Shown: in pieces, positions 33,330 to 45,776 of the stretch
How positions within the stretch are numbered: position 1 is the stretch's first letter
Layout: every line of letters begins with the position of its first letter
Assembly (NCBI RefSeq): GCF_905220565.1
Contig: NC_059398.1
Span: 14,405,210 to 14,469,209, forward strand
From: Melitaea cinxia
Lineage: Eukaryota; Arthropoda; Insecta; Lepidoptera; Nymphalidae
Reading direction: 5' to 3'
Length of the DNA: 64,000 nt
Notes under the pieces: generated by a model
What the model was told of the DNA's origin: nothing
The model's database searches: none
Seen by the model: the letters and a program-made list of their open reading frames with translations, nothing else
Program-made: the position numbers and the translations under genes

Positions 33330-35429
33330 AAAAACTACAACTATTTCAAGTTGATAGTACCTACCTGCTAATTATTTATCATTGTTAACGCGCCTGATCA
33401 AAAAATTGTCCTATTATTTAGACTTCTTAATTACTATTGTGTAAATGAAATAAGTTTTTATCATACAATATCAATAACTTTTAACAATTTTTGTTCAGTT
33501 CTGGTATCCGTTAATCAATGTTTTATTTGTTCAAAATTTATTTTATAAATATAATGTTAAATAGGGCCTTCAAAATGGTGAAGTACTCCCTCTCAACACA
33601 CCTCTATCTCAACCTTAACCCATAACCTTAACTTTGATCATCTGAGCTGATTTAATTCTACTTTATTATTTGGTCTAATTGAATATCGAAGCTGATTAAA
33701 TGTTAGGGGTAGTTAAATTTTAAATTCTATTCCATAATATATATTAAGAGGATCTAGGAATTAAAAAAAATCACTATCTATTTAGCAATTATCCTTCCCT
33801 AGAGAGTAAAAAACTACCTTCAAAAAAAAAATAATTTCCTCTGCATATGATTTTTAATAATTCACATTGGCATTGGCATAAATTTTGTTGCAGTAATTGA
33901 ATTATTACTTCGGTATAACGTTTGCTAAGAGTAAATAAATTCAGTTCGGTTACATAATGCTAATTTTAAAGTAATTACTACTGAATATTTGATTAATTCA
34001 ATAATACTTATTTTAAAATAATGGTCAGTTGAAATTATTATTATTGCTAAAATTATTACGGGATATTTACCATGTTTATTATTTTCATTTTGCGGATCTC
34101 GATATTTCGACATTACTACGAAAGTCTTGTTCACGAGACTCAGAATTATTTCTCAATCTGGATATATGATGTCATCTAGGTAAAGCAGGCTACAAGCTTA
34201 TCCCGAATTGAACATATTTTATTTTAATACTTATAATTACGCAAAATTAAAATAGAATGTGTAGTGTGTCTGTTTAAAAATTTCTTTCTATTTGTGATTA
34301 TTTCATGAAAAATAAATACTGCTAAATTAATGAATTTATCTTTAAGTAACAAAAAAAAAATTAAATACCCACCCACGCATTATTATAAAACACTCGTAGA
34401 ATATATACTAGTCAAATCTCAATCTAATTTAAATGTGACCACATGATAACCAGCTTTCGGTTTCAAAAAGAATCGCCAAAATCGGTACATATAAAAAATA
34501 TAAACCTCCTTCTTTTTAACCGACTTCAAAAAAGGAGGAGGTTATATATATATATATATTGTGCGATATAATTGAAGTCGGTTTTTTTTCGTTTGCCTGC
34601 AAACACAATTATTTAAATTCGGTTACAAAAAAACAAAAAAAAAACGATTTTTTTAAGTAATTGGTACCTATTTATTTATCGGTGTTATAAACTATCGGTT
34701 CACATAACTAGTTTGAAGCGGTGGTCTACGCCAAATTGAGTATGATTATACTTTTGTGTGTACCTGATATAATTGGGAATACCTCGCTTTAAGTTTAGTC
34801 ATACGTATGATTACGATCTGTTAAACATTCGTAGGTGTGACCTATGTGACGTATAACGTATAAGGCAACGACTACGGTCAAATAACGCAGTCTGACTACT
34901 CTTAATATTTATTAAGATGCAGTATCATTCATTTGTATAATTATTCGATTGAGTATTTGATTTTCATACTACGGGGGCCTCATAAAACGTACTATTTTTT
35001 TTTTCTTTTGAATGACGTCTATTAACAAACATAATAGTAGTCGGTAGACGAAAAAATAGTTCAGTAAATGCGCATTATTAGCGATAACTCAAAAGCACTC
35101 GTCAGATCTCCATTACATTTTAATGGGACCACATGATTCTGAGGTAACATACATAAAAAATACAGTCGAATTGAGAACCTCCTACTTTTTTGGAAATCGG
35201 TAAAAAATATTTACTCTTATAAAGATTTACAGGAAAATTTTACATTAGGTATATACTTAATTATTTGTAATGTTGTTAATTTTTTTATGGAACATTTATT
35301 TCGAAAGTTTTACAATATTATACATATTAATACAATTATTATCAACTTAAAAAATAAATATTGACAGATAGTTACGGTATAATTATTACCTTAAAAACTG
35401 AATATTTACAGATAGTTACGGTATAAATC
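33330..35429. other. Gene-poor AT-rich DNA with GAAGTCG-family copies
   Basis: Copies of the 1616-type repeat lie at about 34370-34620 (both edges close together around a TA run) and 34990-35210. No coding region was recognised. Confidence 0.45.
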
Positions 35430-35678
35430 ATGTCCACGTGTGGTGCCAAGAATGCTGGTAGCATTTCCCTATTAAGTCGCTGTACCGATTCTCTGAGCTG
35501 CACCAGCCCTGTTGTCACCAGTGGAGGCAATAAGATGAGGAGTTATCTCTTTTCTTTTCCGCTGTTATTGGATATGGCTTGCAAGAACTGGAATTTTATA
35601 CAATTTTTTAGTTATAATAATCAGATCGATCTAGACATTCGAAGATACATAAATTCACATCAAGCTGAAAGTGAATAA
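35430..35678 (+). other. 82-codon open frame, unrecognised
   Basis: Plus-strand frame beginning MSTCGAKNAGSISLLSRCTD. The first half has higher GC than its AT-rich surroundings and the second half is AT-rich, suggesting a short inserted block (about 35430-35560) running into ordinary spacer. No domain recognised. It is probably repeat-derived and is listed because nothing else explains the composition shift. Confidence 0.25.
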
Positions 35679-36034
35679 AATTGTTCAAAATATAAATTAA
35701 AACAACATTTCAAAATTCAAATGAAAAAAATTGATTCGAAGTCAATGATAAAAAAATACACGCGATTTTTTTCAACACCGTCGCTTATCCCAAAATTACT
35801 TCAGACAAAAGTTGTAGATCATAAAATTATCTATAAAAAAGGCATTAATAATTTTTTTCCTAAAAGCAAACGGCGTGAATGAACCGGATGGCACTATTAC
35901 AGATAGGTACACACTGTTTCTAACTTTAAGATTATTATGTTCTCCATACATATTAGTCACAACTCACAACATAATTATGTGACTTTATCAAGTGTATTCA
36001 TTGCCAAATATTGTAAGGTTGCATCACACAAAGT

Positions 36035-36035
<1 letters not shown>

Positions 36036-36092
<57 letters not shown>
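36036..36092. repeat. (AC)n microsatellite
   Basis: About 28 AC units, followed by imperfect CA-rich sequence to about 36180. Open frames on both strands across it are artefacts of the repeat. Confidence 0.95.
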
Positions 36093-36096
<4 letters not shown>

Positions 36097-36099
36097 ATA

Positions 36100-37696
36100 A
36101 ACATACACACTTAAACACACGCGCACAATACACACGCACGCACACATACATACACGACATGGGCGTGCACACACACAAACACCTAACATACAAACAATAG
36201 TATGCATAATATAAAAAATATAAATGGAAAATCTGTAAGAAATAGATCGTAACTATATCTAAACCATAAATTGAAAGAAATAATACATAAAAACGTGCTT
36301 AAGTTCATAATTGTCGTTATCATATATATACATTTTCGGTTGAACACAATGTAATTGTTACTGTACCCTGTGTACATTAATTATTGTTATTTGTTAACAT
36401 GTTATTAGGTACAAAATAGTGTACTTGTGATGAAAATGCAATGTAAATTTTTGCTTTAAATATATAACGAAGGAGACTGACATCTAAGATACAGGCTATG
36501 CCTAGTTTAGATGTTATGATGCAAAATAAAGAAATGTACAAATGTATAATAAATTATGTAGTTATTGTTGTTATGTACACTTTTTTAACTCCTGTTAAGT
36601 AAGCTATATTTCTCCAAACTCTTCGTACAGATTTCGATCACAGGTTTGTGCATAAACATTTCATTCCCCTTTCTTTCTCAGTACAAAAATGTATTTTCTG
36701 ATGTGACTAACATCTGTTTCATCTGAATATTGTTCTGTGATTATTTTATGGAAGGAGGGCTGCGTATATTAAAAGTCTCTGAGGGTTTTCTAGACGTTTT
36801 GTTTAAATATCTTGACAATATTAGGTATATTTTTCATTTGACGCAATTTTTTTCCCTACATCCATTGACCAACCTGTCAAATATGTTTAGACGATTTTCT
36901 CAGTCATTAACCCTACAACCCTATATACCGTCATCCGTCAAATAGCGTTATCCACAACTGGTAAAACAGGCCCTAAGAGCAAAATATTTAATTGATCGAT
37001 TTAATGACTTTTAATTGTGCCAGTGAAGCACGGTTGATACCAAGGTAGTTATATAAAAGTACACTTGGTTCCGCCAATGTCGCGTAGAATGGAAAAGAAG
37101 AACTCGGAGAAGACACGGAGGAGATTGATCGATATGCTTGGGCAAAACAGTCAGACTTTCATTGTTGTACCTTAATTTAAAATAAAACAAACATTTAGAT
37201 TACTACGTATTACTAACTAGGGCAAAAGAAAATCCTTTAAGATCGGGGCTTGGAATACCGATAAAAACTCGGTAACTTTAACTTATCTTGGCAGACATAA
37301 CGTTATTTATAGAATAACAATTCCTTAAATAACGTTACCTTTATTCTACTGTTACCTATAAAAATAACAAAATATTACCCTTATAAAAGGAATTATAACT
37401 CTTTATTGGTTTTTAAATTATTTTTAAAACAATGATTGAATGTGAAATAAGCTAATTTGAAACAATCTTTTTGAGGATTTATTTTTTATTACCAACTGCA
37501 TTCAATTACTATAATAATCTATTGATGACAAAATTATATGTATAATTATGTATTTCTTTTCACTAGAGATCCTCCTGTCTATCCTCCTGTAAAATACATT
37601 TGCAAATAAAAAGGGAGTAAGAGATGTTTTTGCTGGCAATAATGATATATTATGACCATGGAGCATAGAGAAAAGGAGACCGATCGCTACGTACTA
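36100..37696. other. Gene-poor spacer before the 766-bp array
   Basis: No gene was seen. A MITE-like end occurs at about 36925-36975 (aaatagcgttatccacaact ... aggccctaa), whose reverse complement occurs at about 50078-50130 in an annexin intron. An interspersed repeat at about 37000-37150 matches 13840-13950. Confidence 0.45.
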
Positions 37697-37698
37697 AA

Positions 37699-40600
37699 GG
37701 GGCCTACTCAAAGCACTGCCTGCAGGGCCTGCTTGCAGTTACTGCCGCAGAGGATGTTGCTCCACAAAGCACTGCAAATCATTTACGCGGCATACGTTGT
37801 CGTGTTCACTTGTGGTCTCTTTGTACTTGCCTAAATTCGTCAGTTTTTATAAATGGCTCCTACATTATTCAAACACCAAAAAATAGCATTGGGTTTGACT
37901 GTATTGAGTACTTGTAGCGTTCAAAAGAAAAAAAAGGAAGCACTGGTGTAAAAAAGTTTTATATTTTTCATGTAAAAGCGACATAGCCTGCGACCGCATA
38001 TCTTTGTTATGATAATGATCGTGGTTAATTTTCCAAAGACATGGCAAATCCCTATACAATTAGATTACGTCCCTCCACACGTCTTTTTCTCGCTGGCTCA
38101 TTTTTCTTGAAGAAAACAGAGCCAAACAAATAATATAATAAAACCAAACCAACTAACCACCAACTAACTGATTAATTGCTAAATGACAACCACTGACAAG
38201 ACAAACCCCAGGTCAAATAGAGTAGACAAACGTCGCAATGTACCGACGTAAACAGAATGGTGGTCTAAATCGGCCCGACCGAGCTACAAATGTCCCTGAT
38301 TGCAGTTTACGGAGTGGGGAGATCGTGTGTCGGGCTGGCAGAACGACACTGCGGCCCTGCGACAGGGTGAACAATTAAAATATCGGCCCTGCATGCATAC
38401 ATACAATACGATCGGCAGTGGCACTGCAAGCAGGGCCCTGCAGGCAGTGCTTTGAGTAGGCCCCTTAAGGGGCCTACTCAAAGCACTGCCTGCAGGGCCT
38501 GCTTGCAGTTACTGCCGCAGAGCATGTTGCTCCACAAAGCACTGCAAATCATTTACGCGGCATACGTTGTCGTGTTCACTTGTGTTCTCTTTGTCCTTGC
38601 CTAAATTCGTCAGTTTTTATAAATGGCTCCTACATTATTCAAACACCAAAAAATAGCATTGGGTTTGACTGTATTGAGTACTTGTAGCGTTCAAAAGAAA
38701 AAAAGGAAGCACTGGTGTAAAAAAGTTTTATATTTTTCATGTAAAAGAGACATAGCCTGCGACCGCATATCTTTGTTATGATAATGATCTTGGTTAGTTT
38801 TCCAAAGACATGGCAAATCCCTATACAATTAGATTACGTCCCTCCACACGTCTTTTTCTCGCTGGCTCATTTTTCTTGAAGAAAACAGAGCCAAACAAAT
38901 AATATAATAAAACCAAACCAACTAACCACCAACTAACTGATTAATTGCTAAATGACAACCACTGACAAGACAAACCCCAGGTCAAATGGAGTAGACAAAC
39001 GTCGCAATGTACCGACGTAAACAAAATGGTGGTCTAAATCGGCCCGACCGAGCTACACATGTCCCTGATTGCAGTTTACGGAGTGGGGAGATCGTGTGTC
39101 GGGCTGGCAGAACGACACTGCGGCCCTGCGACAGGGTGAACAATTAAAATATCGGCCCTGCATGCATACATACAATACGATCGGCAGTGGCACTGCAAGC
39201 AGGGCCCTGCAGGCAGTGCTTTGAGTAGGCCCCTTAAGGGGCCTACTCAAAGCACTGCCTGCAGGGCCTGCTTGCAGTTACTGCCGCAGAGCATGTTGCT
39301 CCACAAAGCACTGCAAATCATTTACGCGGCATACGTTGTCGTGTTCACTTGTGTTCTCTTTGTCCTTGCCTAAATTCGTCAGTTTTTATAAATGGCTCCT
39401 ACATTATTCAAACACCAAAAAATAGCATTGGGTTTGACTGTATTGAGTACTTGTAGCGTTCAAAAGAAAAAAAGGAAGCACTGGTGTAAAAAAGTTTTAT
39501 ATTTTTCATGTAAAAGAGACATAGCCTGCGACCGCATATCTTTGTTATGATAATGATCTTGGTTAGTTTTCCAAAGACATGGCAAATCCCTATACAATTA
39601 GATTACGTCCCTCCACACGTCTTTTTCTCGCTGGCTCATTTTTCTTGAAGAAAACAGAGCCAAACAAATAATATAATAAAACCAAACCAACTAACCACCA
39701 ACTAACTGATTAATTGCTAAATGACAACCACTGACAAGACAAACCCCAGGTCAAATAGAGTAGACAAACGTCGCAATGTACCGACGTAAACAGAATGGTG
39801 GTCTAAATCGGCCCGACCGAGCTACAAATGTCCCTGATTGCAGTTTACGGAGTGGGGAGATCGTGTGTCGGGCTGGCAGAACGACACTGCGGCCCTGCGA
39901 CAGGGTGAACAATTAAAATATCGGCCCTGCATGCATACATACAATACGATCGGCAGTGGCACTGCAAGCAGGGCCCTGCAGGCAGTGCTTTGAGTAGGCC
40001 CCTTAAGGGGCCTACTCAAAGCACTGCCTGCAGGGCCTGCTTGCAGTTACTGCCGCAGAGCATGTTGCTCCACAAAGCACTGCAAATCATTTACGCGGCA
40101 TACGTTGTCGTGTTCACTTGTGTTCTCTTTGTCCTTGCCTAAATTCGTCAGTTTTTATAAATGGCTCCTACATTATTCAAACACCAAAAAATAGCATTGG
40201 GTTTGACTGTATTGAGTACTTGTAGCGTTCAAAAGAAAAAAAGGAAGCACTGGTGTAAAAAAGTTTTATATTTTTCATGTAAAAGAGACATAGCCTGCGA
40301 CCGCATATCTTTGTTATGATAATGATCTTGGTTAGTTTTCCAAAGACATGGCAAATCCCTATACAATTAGATTACGTCCCTCCACACGTCTTTTTCTCGC
40401 TGGCTCATTTTTCTTGAAGAAAACAGAGCCAAACAAATAATATAATAAAACCAAACCAACTAACCACCAACTAACTGATTAATTGCTAAATGACAACCAC
40501 TGACAAGACAAACCCCAGGTCAAATGGAGTAGACAAACGTCGCAATGTACCGACGTAAACAAAATGGTGGTCTAAATCGGCCCGACCGAGCTACACATGT

Positions 40601-41540
40601 CCCTGATTGCAGTTTACGGAGTGGGGAGATCGTGTGTCGGGCTGGCAGAACGACACTGCGGCCCTGCGACAGGGTGAACAATTAAAATATCGGCCCTGCA
40701 TGCATACATACAATACGATCGGCAGTGGCACTGCAAGCAGGGCCCTGCAGGCAGTGCTTTGAGTAGGCCCCTTAAGGGGCCTACTCAAAGCACTGCCTGC
40801 AGGGCCTGCTTGCAGTTACTGCCGCAGAGCATGTTGCTCCACAAAGCACTGCAAATCATTTACGCGGCATACGTTGTCGTGTTCACTTGTGTTCTCTTTG
40901 TCCTTGCCTAAATTCGTCAGTTTTTATAAATGGCTCCTACATTATTCAAACACCAAAAAATAGCATTGGGTTTGACTGTATTGAGTACTTGTAGCGTTCA
41001 AAAGAAAAAAAGGAAGCACTGGTGTAAAAAAGTTTTATATTTTTCATGTAAAAGAGACATAGCCTGCGACCGCATATCTTTGTTATGATAATGATCTTGG
41101 TTAGTTTTCCAAAGACATGGCAAATCCCTATACAATTAGATTACGTCCCTCCACACGTCTTTTTCTCGCTGGCTCATTTTTCTTGAAGAAAACAGAGCCA
41201 AACAAATAATATAATAAAACCAAACCAACTAACCACCAACTAACTGATTAATTGCTAAATGACAACCACTGACAAGACAAACCCCAGGTCAAATGGAGTA
41301 GACAAACGTCGCAATGTACCGACGTAAACAAAATGGTGGTCTAAATCGGCCCGACCGAGCTACACATGTCCCTGATTGCAGTTTACGGAGTGGGGAGATC
41401 GTGTGTCGGGCTGGCAGAACGACACTGCGGCCCTGCGACAGGGTGAACAATTAAAATATCGGCCCTGCATACATACATACAATACGATCGGCAGTGGCAC
41501 TGCAAGCAGGGCCCTGCAGGCAGTGCTTTGAGTAGGCCCC
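37699..41540. repeat. Five-unit tandem array of a 765-766 bp element with long terminal inverted repeats
   Basis: Units: 37699-38464, 38469-39233, 39238-40002, 40007-40771 and 40776-41540. Each starts ggggcctactcaaagcactg and ends with its inverted form cagtgctttgagtaggcccc. The inverted repeat extends inward for about 40 bp with small mismatches. Adjacent units are joined through CCCC-TTAA-GGGG; the outer ends read ctaaaGGGG and CCCCtttaaag. The units are nearly identical. Three linked variant sites divide them into A (units 1, 3) and B (units 2, 4, 5), in the order A-B-A-B-B; unit 1 has extra private changes in its left half. The short minus-strand frame in each unit is only the terminal repeat. 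Each unit contains a stretch translating as CKRDIACDR, followed by an SFPK, resembling the THAP relic next door. Best described as a non-autonomous cut-and-paste transposon amplified in tandem. Confidence 0.85.
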
Positions 41541-41544
41541 TTTA

Positions 41545-43420
41545 AAGCATAGCCCGCCTGTCCCTAAAAACTTGTTTCAGCCACCAGTCTGCGCTGCTGA
41601 CGGTAAGTTGCCTCTGTGAAGTTAGCTGTTTATGTCATGTGCTTATGAGTACAAGTAAATGAAGTTAGTTGAATAATGTATTTTGTAAACAATGTTTACA
41701 AATTTTCTTTGCGGCATTTGTGAGAAAATAATCGTGCTCCGTAATTTTTTAATTTTTGACCAAAAGAAACATTACAAAATGGTGAAACATTGTATTGTGC
41801 GTGGATGTAAAAGAGATTTAGCATCTGATCGCTAAAATAGAATGAATTACTGAAAAACAATTTGCGTCAATCATCTTTATTCAAAGTACCAAACTACCAA
41901 AGGTAATAATATCTTCATACGTTATTGATTCATAGCTGTACATTGGAATACTGAATATGTAAAATTATTATTTGCTTAGTTAATCATGTTTTTTTAAATA
42001 AATTAATCTTTATTGAACTTTTAAGAAATTGTTGAAATTAAGGTTAATTACAAGATTTGCAAGTAATTACATTCTCAAAATTTATTCATTCACTTTCAGA
42101 ATAACGTATTGAGGGAAAATGGGTAAAAGCTTTATCACAACAATTGACTCCAAATCAGTTTGTGTGAGAAGCACTTTCGCGAAGAAGATATTAAGAAAAT
42201 TGATCGATTGATTATTAATGGAGCTGAAATTATCATCCCTCGCGAAAGGTGGACTCTTTTGAATGACAATGTCATTCCAATAAACCCTCACGATTTGGAA
42301 AAGGACATTTCTGAAGAGGTTTGAATGCCAAAATTTATTATTTTTAGTTGATATTGAAATATAAGAAATATCAAATCTGTTTACTTTACTTTAAAGTTGT
42401 TTTTTTTTTGTTACCTCAAGTTCCAATAGTGCAAAATGACATTAATAACTGACCAATCGAAAACCTGGATTATACACAACCCTTGTTAAAAATCGTTCAA
42501 GGTAACAATTTAAAAGAAGATTCTCAACCAGCAAGACCCCATCATATGGAATCACCAGAGATTGTAACAGATAATAATGTAAAAGACTTAGATATTGTTA
42601 TGTTTATCATATTGTTATAGATTTGCGAGATTTTAATATTTTCTTGTACATAAATTTCAACATTAGGTCATTATCTCGAACATGTCTCCACCATCATGTG
42701 TTACACTAGAAGAGATCCATGCTCATTTTCACTCAATACTGATCCAAGGATGGTGTTATTTTGCTTGTGATGAAGAGTTGATATTATATAAGATATGAAT
42801 TTTACTATTTCCAATAATCTTTCAGTGAAGGTAAATAATTTTCTCATGCTTTTTTGAATAATTTTATCTATTTATAATGCATACAGAGCATTTTATAAAA
42901 TTTATTAAGTTTTGCTCACATAATCATTTCTGATACAACAGGTTTCTTTCTCTCAACAACCAGAAATTGTTATTGATACTAAATCATCTATAGAAGATAT
43001 AAAAATGTATATGGAAACTCTGCAAGCGACTATTTTATGTAAAGGAACTGACATACACTATAGGTACGATATATTTTCTTTCATTTCTTTTAATATAAAT
43101 AAAAATCTCATACTATTACACATTCGGTGAAAATTGAAAATAAACTTAAAGATTCACCTAAATCGAGGCTCCATCTAGAACTGTGACACCTGAAGTAGAA
43201 ACAAGCATCAAGTACATCTTTTAGTAGTAGTGTGAAAAGAAAGAAAGTATCTACATTACCTTTGAAAAATTCCAAATCATCTTGTAAGTCAATAGATATG
43301 TGTTTTAGGTAGCAGATTTTTTTTGTAATTATCTAACTGTATGCAAATGAACTTGTAAATAATGTAAAAACATTTATAAAGCAATTTTATGAAATAAAAA
43401 AATATGATATTTTAATTGTT
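41545..43420 (+). pseudogene. Decayed THAP-domain gene (P-element-like transposase or host THAP protein)
   Basis: The ATG at 41779 opens MVKHCIVRGCKRDLASDR and then a stop; this has the C-x4-C start of a THAP zinc finger. Nearby is SLFKVPNYQR in another frame (before a gtaata donor). After a probable intron, a segment at about 42101-42320 reads LREWVKALSQQLTPNQFV and, past a frameshift, EKHFREEDIKKIDRLI: the C-x-x-H half and hydrophobic tail of a THAP domain. Further exon-like open pieces are at about 42665-42775, 42943-43062 and 43165-43310, ending near an AATAAA at about 43391. The in-frame stops and the frameshift make it non-functional. THAP domains bind DNA and head P-element transposases. 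The array next door shares a short THAP-like piece, so the two may belong to one transposon family. Confidence 0.6.
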
Positions 43421-43854
43421 TTTTATTTATTTTACTACTATGTCGTTAAATCTAGCAAATTTTGATCTTTCATTTCTACTAACTATCACTCAATATTGAT
43501 ACTAATTCACCACTTCGCCAGTAAACCTGTATAGTAGTCACAATGCAAAGGCCACGTTTATATTGTCTCATTGTTAATTAAATAATTAACAGATAGTCTA
43601 ATAATATGGATAATATATTTCTGATAATTTTAGTACTATTTACTGACTCTTAATTTACTTTGAGAAAAGTTGTATTTATAATTATAAATTATGTGAAGAA
43701 ACATATTGTAAGCATCATTAAAAACAGTAATGTGGTGTTTTTATGATTTTTATTGAAAAAAAAAAATTAATAAAACCATATCAAAATATGCATAATATTG
43801 TTCATAATTAATGAGAGACAATAATGTAATTTTTATACAAAAAAAGCTATAGAA

Positions 43855-44160
43855 TGCTAAAGGTGGTGGTTGCGGGTTCGATCCCCGCACATAACAAACA
43901 TTTATATTGGCCATACAGATGTTTGCTGTGGTCTGTTTGTGCAGTCCTTTTGAGTCTCCCCACCGTGCCTCGAAGAGAATGTTATGCCGTCGGTTCCTGT
44001 TGTTATCATGTACATCTGATAGCGATTGATAGGGAATAAATCTTCCAACCCACATTGGAGCAGCGTGGTGGATTAAGCTCTGACTTAAGCACTGACACGG
44101 GGGAAAGAGGCCTATGCACAGCAGTGGGATATTAGAGCATTACATGCTGAAGCATACGGG
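43855..44160 (+). repeat. SINE copy (tRNA-derived family), A-box lost
   Basis: Plus-orientation copy with the B box in gttgcgggttcgatccccgc and later ctccccaccgtgcctcgaag, gagcagcgtggtggattaag and gggggaaagaggcctatg. The first part of the tRNA-like head is missing. Confidence 0.75.
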
Positions 44161-45776
44161 AAGAATACCACTAACAAATGCTATAGTTTTAACTTATTTA
44201 GTATCACAGAACAAAAAAGAAAACATATAGACCTAATCCCAGCCGTGGGATGTTAAAATATTGATCTTATAAAAACAATTTCACATCTTACTGATAAAGT
44301 CTCAGTATCTGTAACTTATTGAATCTATAACGATATGAAACGGATAAGTTTCTGAATGTTTTCATTCCGCTTCACACTTCACTATCTGGCAAATACTTTC
44401 TATTCAGAACCTTTTTTAATTTATATTATAGGTAATTTCATATTCGAATCTTATTAATAGGTAAACATCGTAAATATTTTAGTTAAAGTACATTTACAAT
44501 AAATGTGAACAAAAAATAAAGGTTATAAAAAATGTATAAGTGTTATATTAACTGTGAAGTTTTATACTAAGCTTCCTATCGCAGCTTTATTGCATTGAAA
44601 TAGATTATTATTACGTAACTTAATCCAATATCGTCTACTTCTGAATGAATCTTTATTGTGAATTAAATTAATGCCCGTGGTTAAAAATATGCAAACACCT
44701 CACAGACTTATAAATAAGACAGTCTTCTCTATAATTATTATTTAGTACTATCTGATCCGAAAGGGACGTCCTTTTTTGCGAATTATCGAAGTTTAATCAC
44801 TGTATTCTGATTTTTCTTTTCAATTTATGCGAAATTTTCGCATGAGTTCGCCACGTATATACACATCTCTGGAGTTGTTACATACGTTGAATTTTTTTTC
44901 TATCGGTCATTGTAACTTATACTTAAAATATACATAAGTTAAAACTTAAAGAATATCAGGTAAAATGAAACCCAGTCTCTTAATTTATATGCTAGTGTAA
45001 ATTCGAAACAACATCTGTAAAAGCGTAGAAACGTGTGTATATTATTACGATAACAACTTTTACAACTTTTTGAATTGTTGTAGCTCAGAAACAGTTTTTC
45101 AGCTTGTTAGGAATTTATGCACCTTCGAATGTCTAAAAAATGATCGAACTAAATGTTGATAGACTTGATAGATCAGTTCAAATTAGCGCACAACAGCCCG
45201 CGCTTTTATTGAGGCAACTTAGCGATCGCAGCGCTACGCTATTTCGTCGATATTTTCGGGACACTATTTTCTATAGCGATCGTTCTCCTCTTCTCTATGC
45301 TCCATGATTATGACAATAGCCCATTGTCAATGGGAGATGGGCGGCTTGAAAGGTAAGAGACGTTTTCAGTCGAGTAATTCCTGTGGTTTATGCACAGAGT
45401 ACAGTAAGTATACCGGGATGGGCTTATGGCAAAGTCGAAGAGATATCGGTAAAAATATTAACGCTATTTAACCGGTATTTTATGATGGTAATTGGTCACG
45501 CAACCAAGCCCTCTCTGAGTTAATTTGTTTTGAGTAGTCTGTGGTAAAGACGAAATACACGTCACAGTGATTTCGTCATCGCTGATCGAATTGGAGCGCG
45601 CGTCTCGCATTACTATTATTTATTAAACTGTGGAAGTACGGAGCACTGTTGCTCTGAGCCGTCACTAACCAATCGTTAACCTAGTGTTCGAGTGTGTTTT
45701 CGTGTATTTCGTAGCGGAAAATTAAGTGCTTCAATTATTCATTACTTAATATTAATAAATACCTAAGTTTTACAAA
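44160..45776. other. Upstream region and probable 5' UTR/promoter zone of the annexin gene
   Basis: AT-rich to about 45180. After that the sequence has more GC and CpG (around 45190-45720), as expected near a promoter and 5' UTR. No unique TATA box or start site can be fixed. The bases just before the ATG (tacaaaATGA) fit an insect start context. Confidence 0.4.

Noticed and set aside
35937..36207. His/Thr-rich and Cys/Val-rich frames on both strands
   Set aside because: These are translations of the (AC)n microsatellite.
38284..40788. Four repeated 65-codon minus-strand frames starting MSRPLKGPTQ
   Set aside because: They lie across the terminal inverted repeat of each array unit and the next junction. 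There is no domain and the repetition follows the DNA unit, so they are not genes.
37699..41540. CRISPR array or centromeric satellite
   Set aside because: The units are 766 bp with inverted ends, not short repeats with spacers, and there are only five of them. A tandem transposon array explains the structure.
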